A stretch of 64,000 nucleotides of DNA from CAVQCT01 sp964371785 (GTDB lineage: Bacteria; Zixibacteria; MSB-5A5; GN15; FEB-12), in the NCBI GenBank assembly GCA_964371785.1, contig CAYJOL010000001.1, forward strand, positions 372,001-436,000, in the 5' to 3' direction. This document shows positions 7,749 through 15,988 of this stretch, in pieces (within the stretch, counting starts at the first letter, position 1; each line of letters starts with the position of its first letter). The notes under the pieces are model-generated. The model searched no databases. It had not been told where the DNA came from and saw only the letters and a list, made by a program, of their open reading frames with translations. The translations under genes and the position numbers were made by a program.

Positions 7749-9176
7749 CTATCTCGAATAGCAGGGCTTTGGCAACCCTTTACCGTGCGCGATAAATCCT
7801 CTCATCATCTCGACATCGGCCATATCGACTGACCCGTCGCAATTCACGTCCCCGACTCTTAACGACACGACAGGAGGCGGACCCTGGCTCGTCACGTATT
7901 CAGTAAGACTGACCAGGTCGGCAACATCAATTGATCCGTTGTTATCAACATCGCCACAGGCCAGCGTAATCAGGGCCTGGAACGCGTCAAGACAGCCCGA
8001 GCCGTAGTAAATCGCATCGGTGGCAGTCACCGTCCCCCAATCGAGCTGAGTGCGGGCCGAACGAATCAGGTTTTCGCTCACCTGTTGCGGAGTGAGGCTC
8101 GGTCGATAGCTCAGGTCAAGAGCGCACGCCCCGGAAACCAGGGCGGCAGAAAACGATGTTCCGCTCCAGGTTCCCCACTGGTATTCGCCGGTCAGGGCAC
8201 TGTAGAGATTGACCCCGGGAGCGCAGATGTCGATATAATCGCCGTAGTTTGAAAACCAGGCCGACTGCTCAGACTCGTCGATGGCCGAAACCGCGATCAC
8301 TTCGGGCCAAGCCGCCGGATAGGTGCTGTCACTGACATGGTCATTTCCCGTCGATGCCACCATGACAATTCCGGCTTGGCGTGCCTCCCGGACCGCCGCC
8401 TTGATCATGGGAGACATGGTGTACATGCTGAAGCTCATATTGATCACTTTCGCGCCGGCGGTCATTGACGCGTAAATGGCCTCGGTGATACTAAAGGCAG
8501 TTCCGAGACCTGTGGAATCAAAGGCACGGAAGGGCAAGATACTGCAGTCCGGCGCGGTCAGCCTGATCAGGCCCGCCACGAACGTTCCATGTCCGGACAT
8601 GGGGCCGCCAGCTTCTGATGGATCCGAATCGTCATCGACGAAATCATGCCCGCCCGGAGCAATAGCTCCGACAAAAGCTGGATGGTCCGCGTCAATACCA
8701 TTGTCGATGACAGCAACCACAACATTGCTCCCCGTTGATATGAGCTGGGCTGAATCCAGTCCGATGTCATATGATCCGGGCTGAGTGTAGTATAACGCAG
8801 GCTCAATTCCCTGCAAATAAATCGGACGCGTTTGGTCCGGGAATGATTGGCTTATTTGATTGATTTCGGGAAGACCGATATAGGTGTTGGGCTGTACTAT
8901 AAGAACGCCACGCTTCTTCTCGAGCTTACTGACGGCGTCAGCGATCGGCGTCTGCGCGGGAATCCGCAACAGATAGATATTCTGGTCGGGGATGCTGTCA
9001 GTTATTTCAGCATCGACTTCTCTGGCGATTTCCGAACGGTTGCTCCCCGAGACAATTTGGACGATAACCTCACCGGCTACCGTATCTTCCGGTTCAGACG
9101 CGATAACACCAGGGACGACAGTGAATGTCAGCGCGGTCATTCCCAGTAGCAGTTTAAGCGACACACCTTTGAACAT
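7749..9176 (-). CDS. Secreted subtilisin-like serine protease (S8) with C-terminal dockerin pair
   Basis: The ATG at 9176 is chosen because AGGAG lies 8 nt upstream and it opens a clean signal peptide (MFKGVSLKLLLGMTALTFTV..., cleavage near residue 26); the longest frame would run into the upstream gene. Of 475 residues, about 30-105 form an inhibitor-like prodomain. The S8 domain carries Asp158 (AVIDNG), His196 (GHGTFVAG), oxyanion Asn278 and Ser341 (SGTSFSAALVSG). Residues 408-475 are two dockerin/EF-hand-like repeats (GDVDNNGSIDVADL and GDVNCDGSVDMADV), likely calcium-binding. No cohesin is seen nearby. It is the last gene of an operon with a sigma factor and a CHAT protein, 16 bp after the CHAT stop, so its export may be part of that system's output. 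Confidence 0.93.
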   Translation of the reverse strand: MFKGVSLKLLLGMTALTFTVVPGVIASEPEDTVAGEVIVQIVSGSNRSEIAREVDAEITDSIPDQNIYLLRIPAQTPIADAVSKLEKKRGVLIVQPNTYIGLPEINQISQSFPDQTRPIYLQGIEPALYYTQPGSYDIGLDSAQLISTGSNVVVAVIDNGIDADHPAFVGAIAPGGHDFVDDDSDPSEAGGPMSGHGTFVAGLIRLTAPDCSILPFRAFDSTGLGTAFSITEAIYASMTAGAKVINMSFSMYTMSPMIKAAVREARQAGIVMVASTGNDHVSDSTYPAAWPEVIAVSAIDESEQSAWFSNYGDYIDICAPGVNLYSALTGEYQWGTWSGTSFSAALVSGACALDLSYRPSLTPQQVSENLIRSARTQLDWGTVTATDAIYYGSGCLDAFQALITLACGDVDNNGSIDVADLVSLTEYVTSQGPPPVVSLRVGDVNCDGSVDMADVEMMRGFIAHGKGLPKPCYSR

Positions 9177-9192
9177 ACTACACTCTCCTGGT

Positions 9193-11952
9193 CTAAATCC
9201 CCAACAGTATGAACGCTCCCCAGTGGGCAGGATTGTCATCAACACAGCGAGCTTTGCGTACCGCCAGTCGATAAGCCGCAAAAATATCCGAATCCTGTTG
9301 AAGGGCAGCGTAAAACTCAGTCATAAAAATCATGCTCAGTTTATCCGATACCGGCCACAACGAGGCGAGTACAAATCTGCATCCTGCAAGGTAGAACGCC
9401 CGGGCCAAACTGAAAGAATTACCGTAATATAATCCGGGAGCCGCAGTTTGACAACCGGAAAGTGTAACCAATGCTGCGCCAACCCCTCCCTCAAACAGGT
9501 CGAACGGGAATAGCGGGCCGTCGCTCAAAAGAATCCGCGAGAAGAGCGGGTTCTCCGACGAACGAGAGGCATGAGCGGCAATATGGACGAAACCATCCGC
9601 GTCCTTTAGGTGTTCGGCCAGCCGACTCACAGTCGCCTGCCGGCCGGAGAAGAGCCGGGCCGTCTTAAACCGACGGCAAATGTCTTCAACTTCGGCATCT
9701 ATCTGCGGAAGCAGTTCCGAGGACACCCCGAATACCGCGTTTTGCCTGCGCAAGAACTCAACTTGCGAGGAGGTCCGACCGGCGATCGAATCAGGAGTTA
9801 GCGCCAATTGAACGGTTAACCGGGACGCCAAGGGCTCCCCTGACGGGTCCAGTAAAGCGGCAAACGGAACTTGAGCGAAGATATCCTGAAGCAGGACAAT
9901 CAGCGAATTAGTCGTATCCGGCAGAGACACCGGACGGATAAGCAGATCATAGAGCTGTTTCAAGTAGAAGTCGATTGACTCATGAGTCAGCTCATCGGCG
10001 CGCCACCCGAGAACTGACTTCTCGAACAAGAAATGGACTTTCCGGAGGAATACCTGCAGCTCGGCCTTAGTAATGGAGTACGGAATGAAGCGGTTTTCGC
10101 TTCTGGTCGTTCTGAAAACACCAAGCGAACCCGGCCCCAGAACCGGCGTCAACAACACTTCGTTGTCCCTCAGTAAAGCCTGAATGTCTGAAATCTTAAT
10201 AGGTGTCGGCGGAGACAGGTCATGGCGTTCATACAGCTTGGACCGGATACGGCGCTCATTGGCCCATACTCTTTGCTCGACAGATACCGGGGACGTCTGT
10301 CCACGGGCGGAGCCCGTGTCCCCGGGATTCATGGTCGATCGCCTCATGAGTGCACGAAGTCTCTCTCTGGTGTCGATGAGCTCCTGTGGAATCTCCCGTT
10401 TGAGTCTATCGTTGGAAATCTTTTGCGAGTTTACTGTCTGTAGTCCGATCAGCGTGGTCGACAGGGCGCTGTCCACTTTGCCCAGCTTGAGCTGGCAATC
10501 TACCAGCATATTGTAAGCTTCCACCTTGTCCAGAACGAAGAAGAACTGCACCTCATCAGGATAGAGTCCTCGCAACATTCGTTCGACTTGCTGAACTGCT
10601 TCGCGGAACATGACCAGCGCTTCATCATAACGGCTTAGACCGTAAAGCACGTTTCCGGCCAGCTGAGCCGCCGAGAAACGCTGATAAGTGACGAGCGGAG
10701 CTTTCAGAAGTTGTTTTATGCGCCCGATTGCCAGACGGGTATTGCCGGATTGCCAGACAGCTTCGGCCCATACGAGTTCAGCGTCAATTCGCCGGCGTTC
10801 GTCGCCACTCTGCAGGAACAACCGTATCGCCTGCTTCGCCCTCTCCGCCGCCTTGAGTGGCTGATGTCTTCCCAGATACATCTGACTATAGGCGACTTCG
10901 ACAACTCCGAGCCAGAGCTTATTGCCTTCCCGTACGAACAGGACTCGGGCGGATTGCAGTGCTTTCGATGCCGGTCTGAAATCTCCCAGCTTGATATTCG
11001 CCCAGGCGATGAAGTAATAGATCTTCGCCTCCTCATAGCGCATCCCGAGCTGGCGAAAAAGTTCGGTCAGCCTGCGTCCTAGCAGCACCGCTGAACCGTA
11101 TTGATTCAGGTGAAGGTCGATCTCGACCTGGTCGAGGTTGGTCACCGCCGCCGATTTAGCATCGCCATACGACTCGAATTTGTCATGTACTTGTTCGAGA
11201 ATCGATATTGCCTCCGTGAAGCGATTCTCCAGAAAGTAGAGATAAGCGAGAGAATAGGTGGCCTGTGTCTGGGCCAACCCCATCCCGGCATCGCGGTAAA
11301 GCCCAGCCGCATATTGGTACAGCTCATGTGCTCTATCAAAGTCATTCAAGTTAGCATAAACGTTTGCGCGGTTATACTCAACCAGCGCCAGTGGCATCCC
11401 GCCCAATGGGGCGAACACGGCCCGCGCCTTGTCATAGTACCGGAGGGCCTGGCGATTGGCATCCATGCGGTGATAGATGTTTCCAATGTTCGTCATGACC
11501 TGGGCAGCATCTCCTGACATCTTCTTTCGCTGAAAGAAGGTCAGTGCCTTCTTTCCATGCACGAGCGCCTCATTGTATCGGCCCAGGTACATGTAAACAT
11601 CCATGAGACCACGCCGCGTACGCGCGGCATTGAGACTGTCTTTTGTCTGTTCGTACGCTTTCAGCGCCCTGAGATAATGGGTAAGCGCGTCCTGATACTT
11701 CCCCGACCAGTGGGCCAATCTCCCCTTTGCGGCATCAACCCGCGGTCGATATTCCTTCGACAGTAACCCCGCCAGGCGTTCAAAAGTTTGAAGTAGATGG
11801 GCAGCTTCCCGCAGGTCAACCCTTAGCAGGCGACTTATTTCGCGGTCAATAGCATTAACAAGCTGATCGGGATCGTTGTCGAAGTCGCGTTCGATGACGG
11901 CTAACAACTGACGTGTGCCGCGTATTGCTGGAAACTGCGACGATGGTGTCAT
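9193..11952 (-). CDS. TPR-CHAT protein, probable caspase-like cysteine protease
   Basis: 919 residues without signal peptide or membrane segment, so probably cytosolic. About residues 50-520 are helical tetratricopeptide-type repeats (for example GRYNEALVHGKKALTFFQ and ANRQALRYYDKARAVF). The C-terminal 300 residues form a CHAT domain (caspase HetF-associated with TPRs) with the expected dyad His794 (VHIAAHAS) and Cys834 (TLSGCQTA), then the conserved AFYLAGCRFVLASLWPVSD. The dyad is intact, so proteolytic activity is plausible. The start overlaps the stop of the preceding small gene by 4 bp (ATGA), indicating translational coupling. In type III-E CRISPR systems a TPR-CHAT protease cleaves a regulator that holds a sigma factor. 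Here a sigma factor and a likely anti-sigma protein are operon partners but no CRISPR is present. Confidence 0.9.
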   Translation of the reverse strand: MTPSSQFPAIRGTRQLLAVIERDFDNDPDQLVNAIDREISRLLRVDLREAAHLLQTFERLAGLLSKEYRPRVDAAKGRLAHWSGKYQDALTHYLRALKAYEQTKDSLNAARTRRGLMDVYMYLGRYNEALVHGKKALTFFQRKKMSGDAAQVMTNIGNIYHRMDANRQALRYYDKARAVFAPLGGMPLALVEYNRANVYANLNDFDRAHELYQYAAGLYRDAGMGLAQTQATYSLAYLYFLENRFTEAISILEQVHDKFESYGDAKSAAVTNLDQVEIDLHLNQYGSAVLLGRRLTELFRQLGMRYEEAKIYYFIAWANIKLGDFRPASKALQSARVLFVREGNKLWLGVVEVAYSQMYLGRHQPLKAAERAKQAIRLFLQSGDERRRIDAELVWAEAVWQSGNTRLAIGRIKQLLKAPLVTYQRFSAAQLAGNVLYGLSRYDEALVMFREAVQQVERMLRGLYPDEVQFFFVLDKVEAYNMLVDCQLKLGKVDSALSTTLIGLQTVNSQKISNDRLKREIPQELIDTRERLRALMRRSTMNPGDTGSARGQTSPVSVEQRVWANERRIRSKLYERHDLSPPTPIKISDIQALLRDNEVLLTPVLGPGSLGVFRTTRSENRFIPYSITKAELQVFLRKVHFLFEKSVLGWRADELTHESIDFYLKQLYDLLIRPVSLPDTTNSLIVLLQDIFAQVPFAALLDPSGEPLASRLTVQLALTPDSIAGRTSSQVEFLRRQNAVFGVSSELLPQIDAEVEDICRRFKTARLFSGRQATVSRLAEHLKDADGFVHIAAHASRSSENPLFSRILLSDGPLFPFDLFEGGVGAALVTLSGCQTAAPGLYYGNSFSLARAFYLAGCRFVLASLWPVSDKLSMIFMTEFYAALQQDSDIFAAYRLAVRKARCVDDNPAHWGAFILLGI

Positions 11953-12539
11953 AGGTCAAGATCTACAATAGCGATAGTCTTTCTGCCCTGTCGGATCATC
12001 AGAGTATATTGACCGGAGAATACCCGGTCGAATCGGAATAGCTGGAACTGGTCGGTATCGGTCGTATACCGGTTCTTCCTGGCTGACAACGTCACTCGAA
12101 ACCGGTCTTTGGCCTCCCCCCCGGCGATTTGACCGATCAACTCGTAGGAGTCCGGAGAAACCGGGTACAAAGCTATATCAAGCGTACAATCGCTCACTCG
12201 AAATTTGAGTTTTCGGGTGTCAACAACCGCCGGGCGAACGCCTTCGGGGAGGGGAAGCAGTTTCGAGTCGAAAACAGTGACGCCATATGGCTGCCCCTTG
12301 TGTTTCTTCCCCGTCTCGAAATCCTTGACGAGTTTGTCAGCCAAACGTTCCACCGCCGAGAGCATAGCTATCTCCGGAGCCAGATCAAACTGCTCCGCAA
12401 CCTTTTTCAGAAGAGCATAATCTTCAGCGAGTTGCGAGTCTTCTTTCAACTTCTTCTTGAATGCCGCCGATTCTTTCCGGGTGGATTTACCCTTCAGGTA
12501 TCGTATTATCTCGCTTAGTGTTTCACGGTTTCTTGTCAT
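11949..12539 (-). CDS. Putative cytosolic anti-sigma factor / CHAT substrate
   Basis: 196 residues, no signal or transmembrane segment. The first 50 residues (IIRYLKGKSTRKESAAFKKK followed by a helix with EDYALLKKVAEQF) resemble the N-terminal sigma-binding helices of anti-sigma factors, where a short 'YLxGxxxxxExxxFxxxLxxD' pattern is common. Residues about 95-196 are beta-rich (carboxy end RQGRKTIAIVDLDL) and match nothing I know. It lies between an ECF-like sigma factor (42 bp upstream) and a TPR-CHAT protease (4-bp overlap), the classic place for an anti-sigma. It has a good ribosome site (TAGGTGAATTAATG). The role is inferred mostly from position, and it could instead be a scaffold or a substrate of the protease. 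Confidence 0.6.
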   Translation of the reverse strand: MTRNRETLSEIIRYLKGKSTRKESAAFKKKLKEDSQLAEDYALLKKVAEQFDLAPEIAMLSAVERLADKLVKDFETGKKHKGQPYGVTVFDSKLLPLPEGVRPAVVDTRKLKFRVSDCTLDIALYPVSPDSYELIGQIAGGEAKDRFRVTLSARKNRYTTDTDQFQLFRFDRVFSGQYTLMIRQGRKTIAIVDLDL

Positions 12540-12581
12540 TAATTCACCTATAACTTAGAGGTGACTCCCACTGGAAAAATA

Positions 12582-13157
12582 CTACATTTTATACCCGAGA
12601 CGCTTAAGGAGCTTCTTGAGCCGCTGTAAACTTCGTGCTCGCGTCGGTCCTATAGAGGATACCGGTATCTTCAATTTCTTCGATGTTTCTTCATAGCTTG
12701 CGCCCTCTTCATCGAAAAACAGAGCCTTAATCAGATCAAAGTCCCGCTTCGGCAATTGCACCATTGCCCGAGCCACTAATTCGCTTTCCTGCGACTCCTC
12801 GAATTGCTTGTCCGGGCTTTCCCCGCCGGCCAGCCGCAAATCCGAGCCTTGATAATCATCGACATTCTCGTGCAGACTTGCCCGGCGGCTCAGCGCATAT
12901 ACTTCGCGTCTGGTGGTTGTGCCTACATATGCCAGGACTTTGTCAGGAGACTTGAGCTTGTCCAGATGTGTAAGTAACAGATATGAAACCTGGCCGAATA
13001 TGTCAAAGCTCTCCTCTCGGGTAAGCTTCATGGAGCGACATACCGAAAAGACAACCGGCGAAATCCGACGGATAAGCTCTTTCCATGCGGCAGGGTCGTT
13101 GCCCAAACAACGATTGACCAATTCCGCTAGTTCATTGTGTTCTTTTTCCATACGCAT
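12582..13157 (-). CDS. Sigma-70 family RNA polymerase sigma factor, ECF-like
   Basis: 191 residues. The N-terminal part (PAAWKELIRRISPVVFSVCR) fits region 2 of ECF-type factors. The C-terminal part (LPKRDFDLIKALFFDEEGAS, then YEETSKKLKIPVSSIGPTRA and a basic end RLKKLLKRLGYKM) is a region-4 helix-turn-helix. The linker SLHENVDDYQGSDLRLAGGE is acidic, as is usual. It is the promoter-proximal gene of the operon with the putative anti-sigma, CHAT and subtilase genes, and may autoregulate. A TTGACG hexamer at 13200-13205 (read on the minus strand) could be a housekeeping -35, but no convincing -10 follows. No ribosome site is obvious before either Met (13157 or 13151). Confidence 0.88.
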   Translation of the reverse strand: MRMEKEHNELAELVNRCLGNDPAAWKELIRRISPVVFSVCRSMKLTREESFDIFGQVSYLLLTHLDKLKSPDKVLAYVGTTTRREVYALSRRASLHENVDDYQGSDLRLAGGESPDKQFEESQESELVARAMVQLPKRDFDLIKALFFDEEGASYEETSKKLKIPVSSIGPTRARSLQRLKKLLKRLGYKM

Positions 13158-13313
13158 GACCGATGCGCCAGGTGCAGAGTTTTAGCGCACTTCGTCAAGA
13201 AAAACGAATTGTACCGCTTGCGCAACTAAAACCAACCCTTGACACTGCCTAATGATCGGACATTTCTTTCACAGTGCTGTCGGCGAGTGATAGATGAACA
13301 TGCTCAAGGCAAT

Positions 13314-14000
13314 ATGACGAAGGTTTCGGTGGAAACGGATACCAGAAAGTTCACTTTCAATTTGATGAGCGTGGCGCTTTTCGCAATCGCGTTCGCGTTT
13401 GTAGAAGCAAGTGTGGTCGTCTACCTGAGGGATCGGTATTACCCCGAGGGATTTCAATTCCCGTTGGTGATTATACCGGCGAGCCGAATCGTGATTGAAT
13501 TGACCCGCGAGTTTGCCACCATTGTGATGCTCGGGATCGTCGGGCTACTTGCCGGGCGCAAACGTTGGGAGCGATTCGCGTTCTTCATCATCGCTTTTGG
13601 AATCTGGGACATCTTTTACTACCTCTGGCTCAAGCTGACTATCGACTGGCCAGCGTCCTTGCTCGACTGGGATATTCTCTTCCTTCTTCCGGTCCCGTGG
13701 ATAGGCCCGGTTATAGCCCCTGTGCTCGTGTCAGCGCTGATGATCGTCTGCGGTTACTTCATTGCCCGGCTCTATGACCGACAATTGTTGTTTCAGCCCG
13801 ACAGAATCTCCTGGTTGCTGGCAGCGCTCGGCACAGTCGCTATTCTATGGTCGTTTATGAAGGATTCCGGTGTGGTAATAACGGAGAATATGCCGGAGCC
13901 GTACAGCTTCATGTTGCTTTATGTCGGGCTCGTGCTGTACGTTACCGGATTTCTACTCTCGTACCGTCGCGCCTTGAAAACGGAAGACCGTAAGGTCTGA
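13314..14000 (+). CDS. Polytopic membrane protein of unknown function
   Basis: About 228 residues with six to seven hydrophobic helices (such as LMSVALFAIAFAFVEASVVV near the N-terminus and YSFMLLYVGLVLYVTGFLL near the C-terminus). A characteristic amphipathic segment GIWDIFYYLWLKL lies in the middle. I do not recognise the family. The ATG at 13314 is chosen; a TTG at 13239 would extend it by 25 hydrophilic residues, but that TTG is itself part of a TTGACA that may be a -35 element. The gene is divergent from the sigma factor and convergent with rtcB (6-bp gap). No functional link to either neighbour can be shown. Confidence 0.75.
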   Translation: MTKVSVETDTRKFTFNLMSVALFAIAFAFVEASVVVYLRDRYYPEGFQFPLVIIPASRIVIELTREFATIVMLGIVGLLAGRKRWERFAFFIIAFGIWDIFYYLWLKLTIDWPASLLDWDILFLLPVPWIGPVIAPVLVSALMIVCGYFIARLYDRQLLFQPDRISWLLAALGTVAILWSFMKDSGVVITENMPEPYSFMLLYVGLVLYVTGFLLSYRRALKTEDRKV

Positions 14001-14006
14001 AATAGA

Positions 14007-15485
14007 TCAACCTTTGGCTACGCCCAAGGGCTTCATCCGGGCGATTTTTCTGGCTATACCCGCCCGGTGCGAAATTTCGACAACTTGGTCGATGTCTTTA
14101 TAGGCTCCCGGAGCTTCTTCAGATACCACCCGGTGGCTTTTTGCCTGCAGATATATGCCTTTAGCCCGAAGCTGAGCCATCACCTCCTCGGCTGGGTGCA
14201 GTTTCCGGGCGGCCGTGCGGGATAATGCCCTCCCCGCGCCATGACAGGATGAACCGAATGTCTCGCGCATAGCGTACTCGGTACCCGCAAGCAGAAATGA
14301 GGAAGTCCCCATATCGCCGGGAATCAGTACCGGCTGACCAAACCGACGGTACTGCTCCGGGACGGACGGATGCCCGGGACCGAAGGCGCGAGTGGCGCCT
14401 TTTCGATGCACATACAGCCATCGCCTTTTGTCACCGACCTGATGTTGCTCAAGCTTGGCCATATTGTGGGCGATGTCGTAGACCTGGAACATACCCATCT
14501 TCCGGGCCGGTCGTTGAAGAACTGCCTCGAACGATTCGCGCACCCAGTGGGTAATCATCTGCCGATTCGCCCAGGCGAAATTCGCGCCCGCCTTCATCGC
14601 CTCGAAATACTGCTGACCTTCGGGGCTCGACGCCGGTGCACAGGCCAGCTCGCTGTCGACCAGAGGGATATTGTACTTCCTGTTCGCTTTGCGCATCAAC
14701 TCAAGATAATCGGTACAAATCTGGTGACCACAGCCGCGTGAACCGGTATGAATCATTATCGTAATCTGGCCGGGAGCCAGAATACCGTAGGCAGCCGCTG
14801 TTTCCGCATCGAAAATTTCATCAACCCGCTGGATTTCAAGGAAGTGATTACCTGCGCCAAGGGTACCGAGTTGTGCCGCTCCGCGCTGTTTGGCCGCACG
14901 GCTAACATGCCGTGGCTCCGCGCCATCTATACAGCCTTGTTCCTCAGTTACGATGAGGTCTTCGGGCCAGCCATAGCCGCTTTGTACTGCCCATGCGGCC
15001 CCGGCTGAGAGCACGTCCTCAAGTTGGGATTCGGTAAGCCGGATTCGCCCCTCTGAGCCGACTCCACACGGGACGTTCTGAAAGACTGCATCAATCAGCT
15101 GGCTTATTTTCGGTTTGACCTCCTCCACCGTCAGATCAGTTCTAATGAGACGAACCCCGCAGTTGATGTCGTATCCGACCCCTCCCGGTGAGACGACACC
15201 CTGCTGGTGGTCAAAGGCGGCTACGCCCCCTATGGCAAATCCATAGCCATGGTGGATATCAGGCATGGCGATTGATTTTCCTACAATTCCGGGAAGGGTC
15301 GCTACATTGGCCACCTGCTCAGGAGAATCATCACCGATGATCGCTTTGATACTCTCTTCATCAGCATAAATCAGACCGGGGACCAGCATCTTGACCCCCT
15401 TACTCTGCATCAGTTTACTCTGGTAACTCGCCGGTATCTCATAGCTGTACTCATCGACTTTGCGATATGGTCCAGTCCATCCCAT
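14007..15485 (-). CDS. rtcB: RtcB family RNA ligase
   Basis: 3'-phosphate/5'-OH RNA ligase, GTP- and metal-dependent, for RNA repair or tRNA splicing. The length of 492 residues is typical. Metal-site residues are visible: Asp106 and Cys109 in GYDINCGVRLI, the histidines of GTLGAGNHFLEIQ and IHTGSRGCGHQICTDY. The guanylylated His lies in SCHGAGRALSR. An AAGGTGAGACAT ribosome site precedes the ATG. It follows archease by 55 bp, and archease is the known turnover factor that helps RtcB guanylylation. No RtcR regulator is adjacent, unlike in enterobacteria. Confidence 0.96.
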   Translation of the reverse strand: MGWTGPYRKVDEYSYEIPASYQSKLMQSKGVKMLVPGLIYADEESIKAIIGDDSPEQVANVATLPGIVGKSIAMPDIHHGYGFAIGGVAAFDHQQGVVSPGGVGYDINCGVRLIRTDLTVEEVKPKISQLIDAVFQNVPCGVGSEGRIRLTESQLEDVLSAGAAWAVQSGYGWPEDLIVTEEQGCIDGAEPRHVSRAAKQRGAAQLGTLGAGNHFLEIQRVDEIFDAETAAAYGILAPGQITIMIHTGSRGCGHQICTDYLELMRKANRKYNIPLVDSELACAPASSPEGQQYFEAMKAGANFAWANRQMITHWVRESFEAVLQRPARKMGMFQVYDIAHNMAKLEQHQVGDKRRWLYVHRKGATRAFGPGHPSVPEQYRRFGQPVLIPGDMGTSSFLLAGTEYAMRETFGSSCHGAGRALSRTAARKLHPAEEVMAQLRAKGIYLQAKSHRVVSEEAPGAYKDIDQVVEISHRAGIARKIARMKPLGVAKG

Positions 15486-15540
15486 ATATGTCTCACCTTT
15501 CTCTCATCCGGCTCCGGTGGGGAATTCGCTGAGTGGCAAA

Positions 15541-15963
15541 TCAGACATCAAAGAGCACTTGCACATAGCTCTCATTTCGCCCTTGGCCGTCGTGCACCTC
15601 CATCATGTGGTACGACACACCTTTGACATGATGACCCTGGGCGTGCCGCGACGCATCAAACGGTTCACACCATGCTGTCGCCGTGAGCTGATACTCACCG
15701 GATATCCTGACCGTGAAGTCCGTCAACACGACTCGATCCACCTCGTGGAGGACAATCAGTTCTGACAAGAAATTCACCAGCAGGCTCTCAACTGTATCCG
15801 AGTCTACTGTCACAGATCGCTCATTCACGCGGCGAATCTCGGCGCTGTCAGTAATAACCTCGAACATCGCGTCGGCTACCGACGCAAATGCCTCATCCAG
15901 ACTCGCGCCGAATGCCCGGATAGCGATATCCGCCGTATGTTCAATGAATTCAAAGTGCTTCAC
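15541..15963 (-). CDS. Archease (RtcB cofactor)
   Basis: Small acidic protein that accelerates guanylylation and turnover of RtcB ligase. The family signature is clear: HFEFIEHTADIAIRAFGASL at the start and HVKGVSYHMMEV in the middle, ending FDV. GTG at 15963 is preferred because it gives MKHFEFIEHTADI, the normal N-terminus (140 residues). A TTG at 15999 would add 12 residues and overlap the deacetylase gene. It sits directly upstream of rtcB on the same strand. Confidence 0.93.
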   Translation of the reverse strand: MKHFEFIEHTADIAIRAFGASLDEAFASVADAMFEVITDSAEIRRVNERSVTVDSDTVESLLVNFLSELIVLHEVDRVVLTDFTVRISGEYQLTATAWCEPFDASRHAQGHHVKGVSYHMMEVHDGQGRNESYVQVLFDV

Positions 15964-15988
15964 TACCTGAAGATATGCCCGAATCGCC

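Noticed and set aside
7749..13157. Type III-E CRISPR (craspase) system
   Set aside because: TPR-CHAT and sigma genes are present, but there is no gRAMP/Cas7-11, Cas1 or repeat array in the window.
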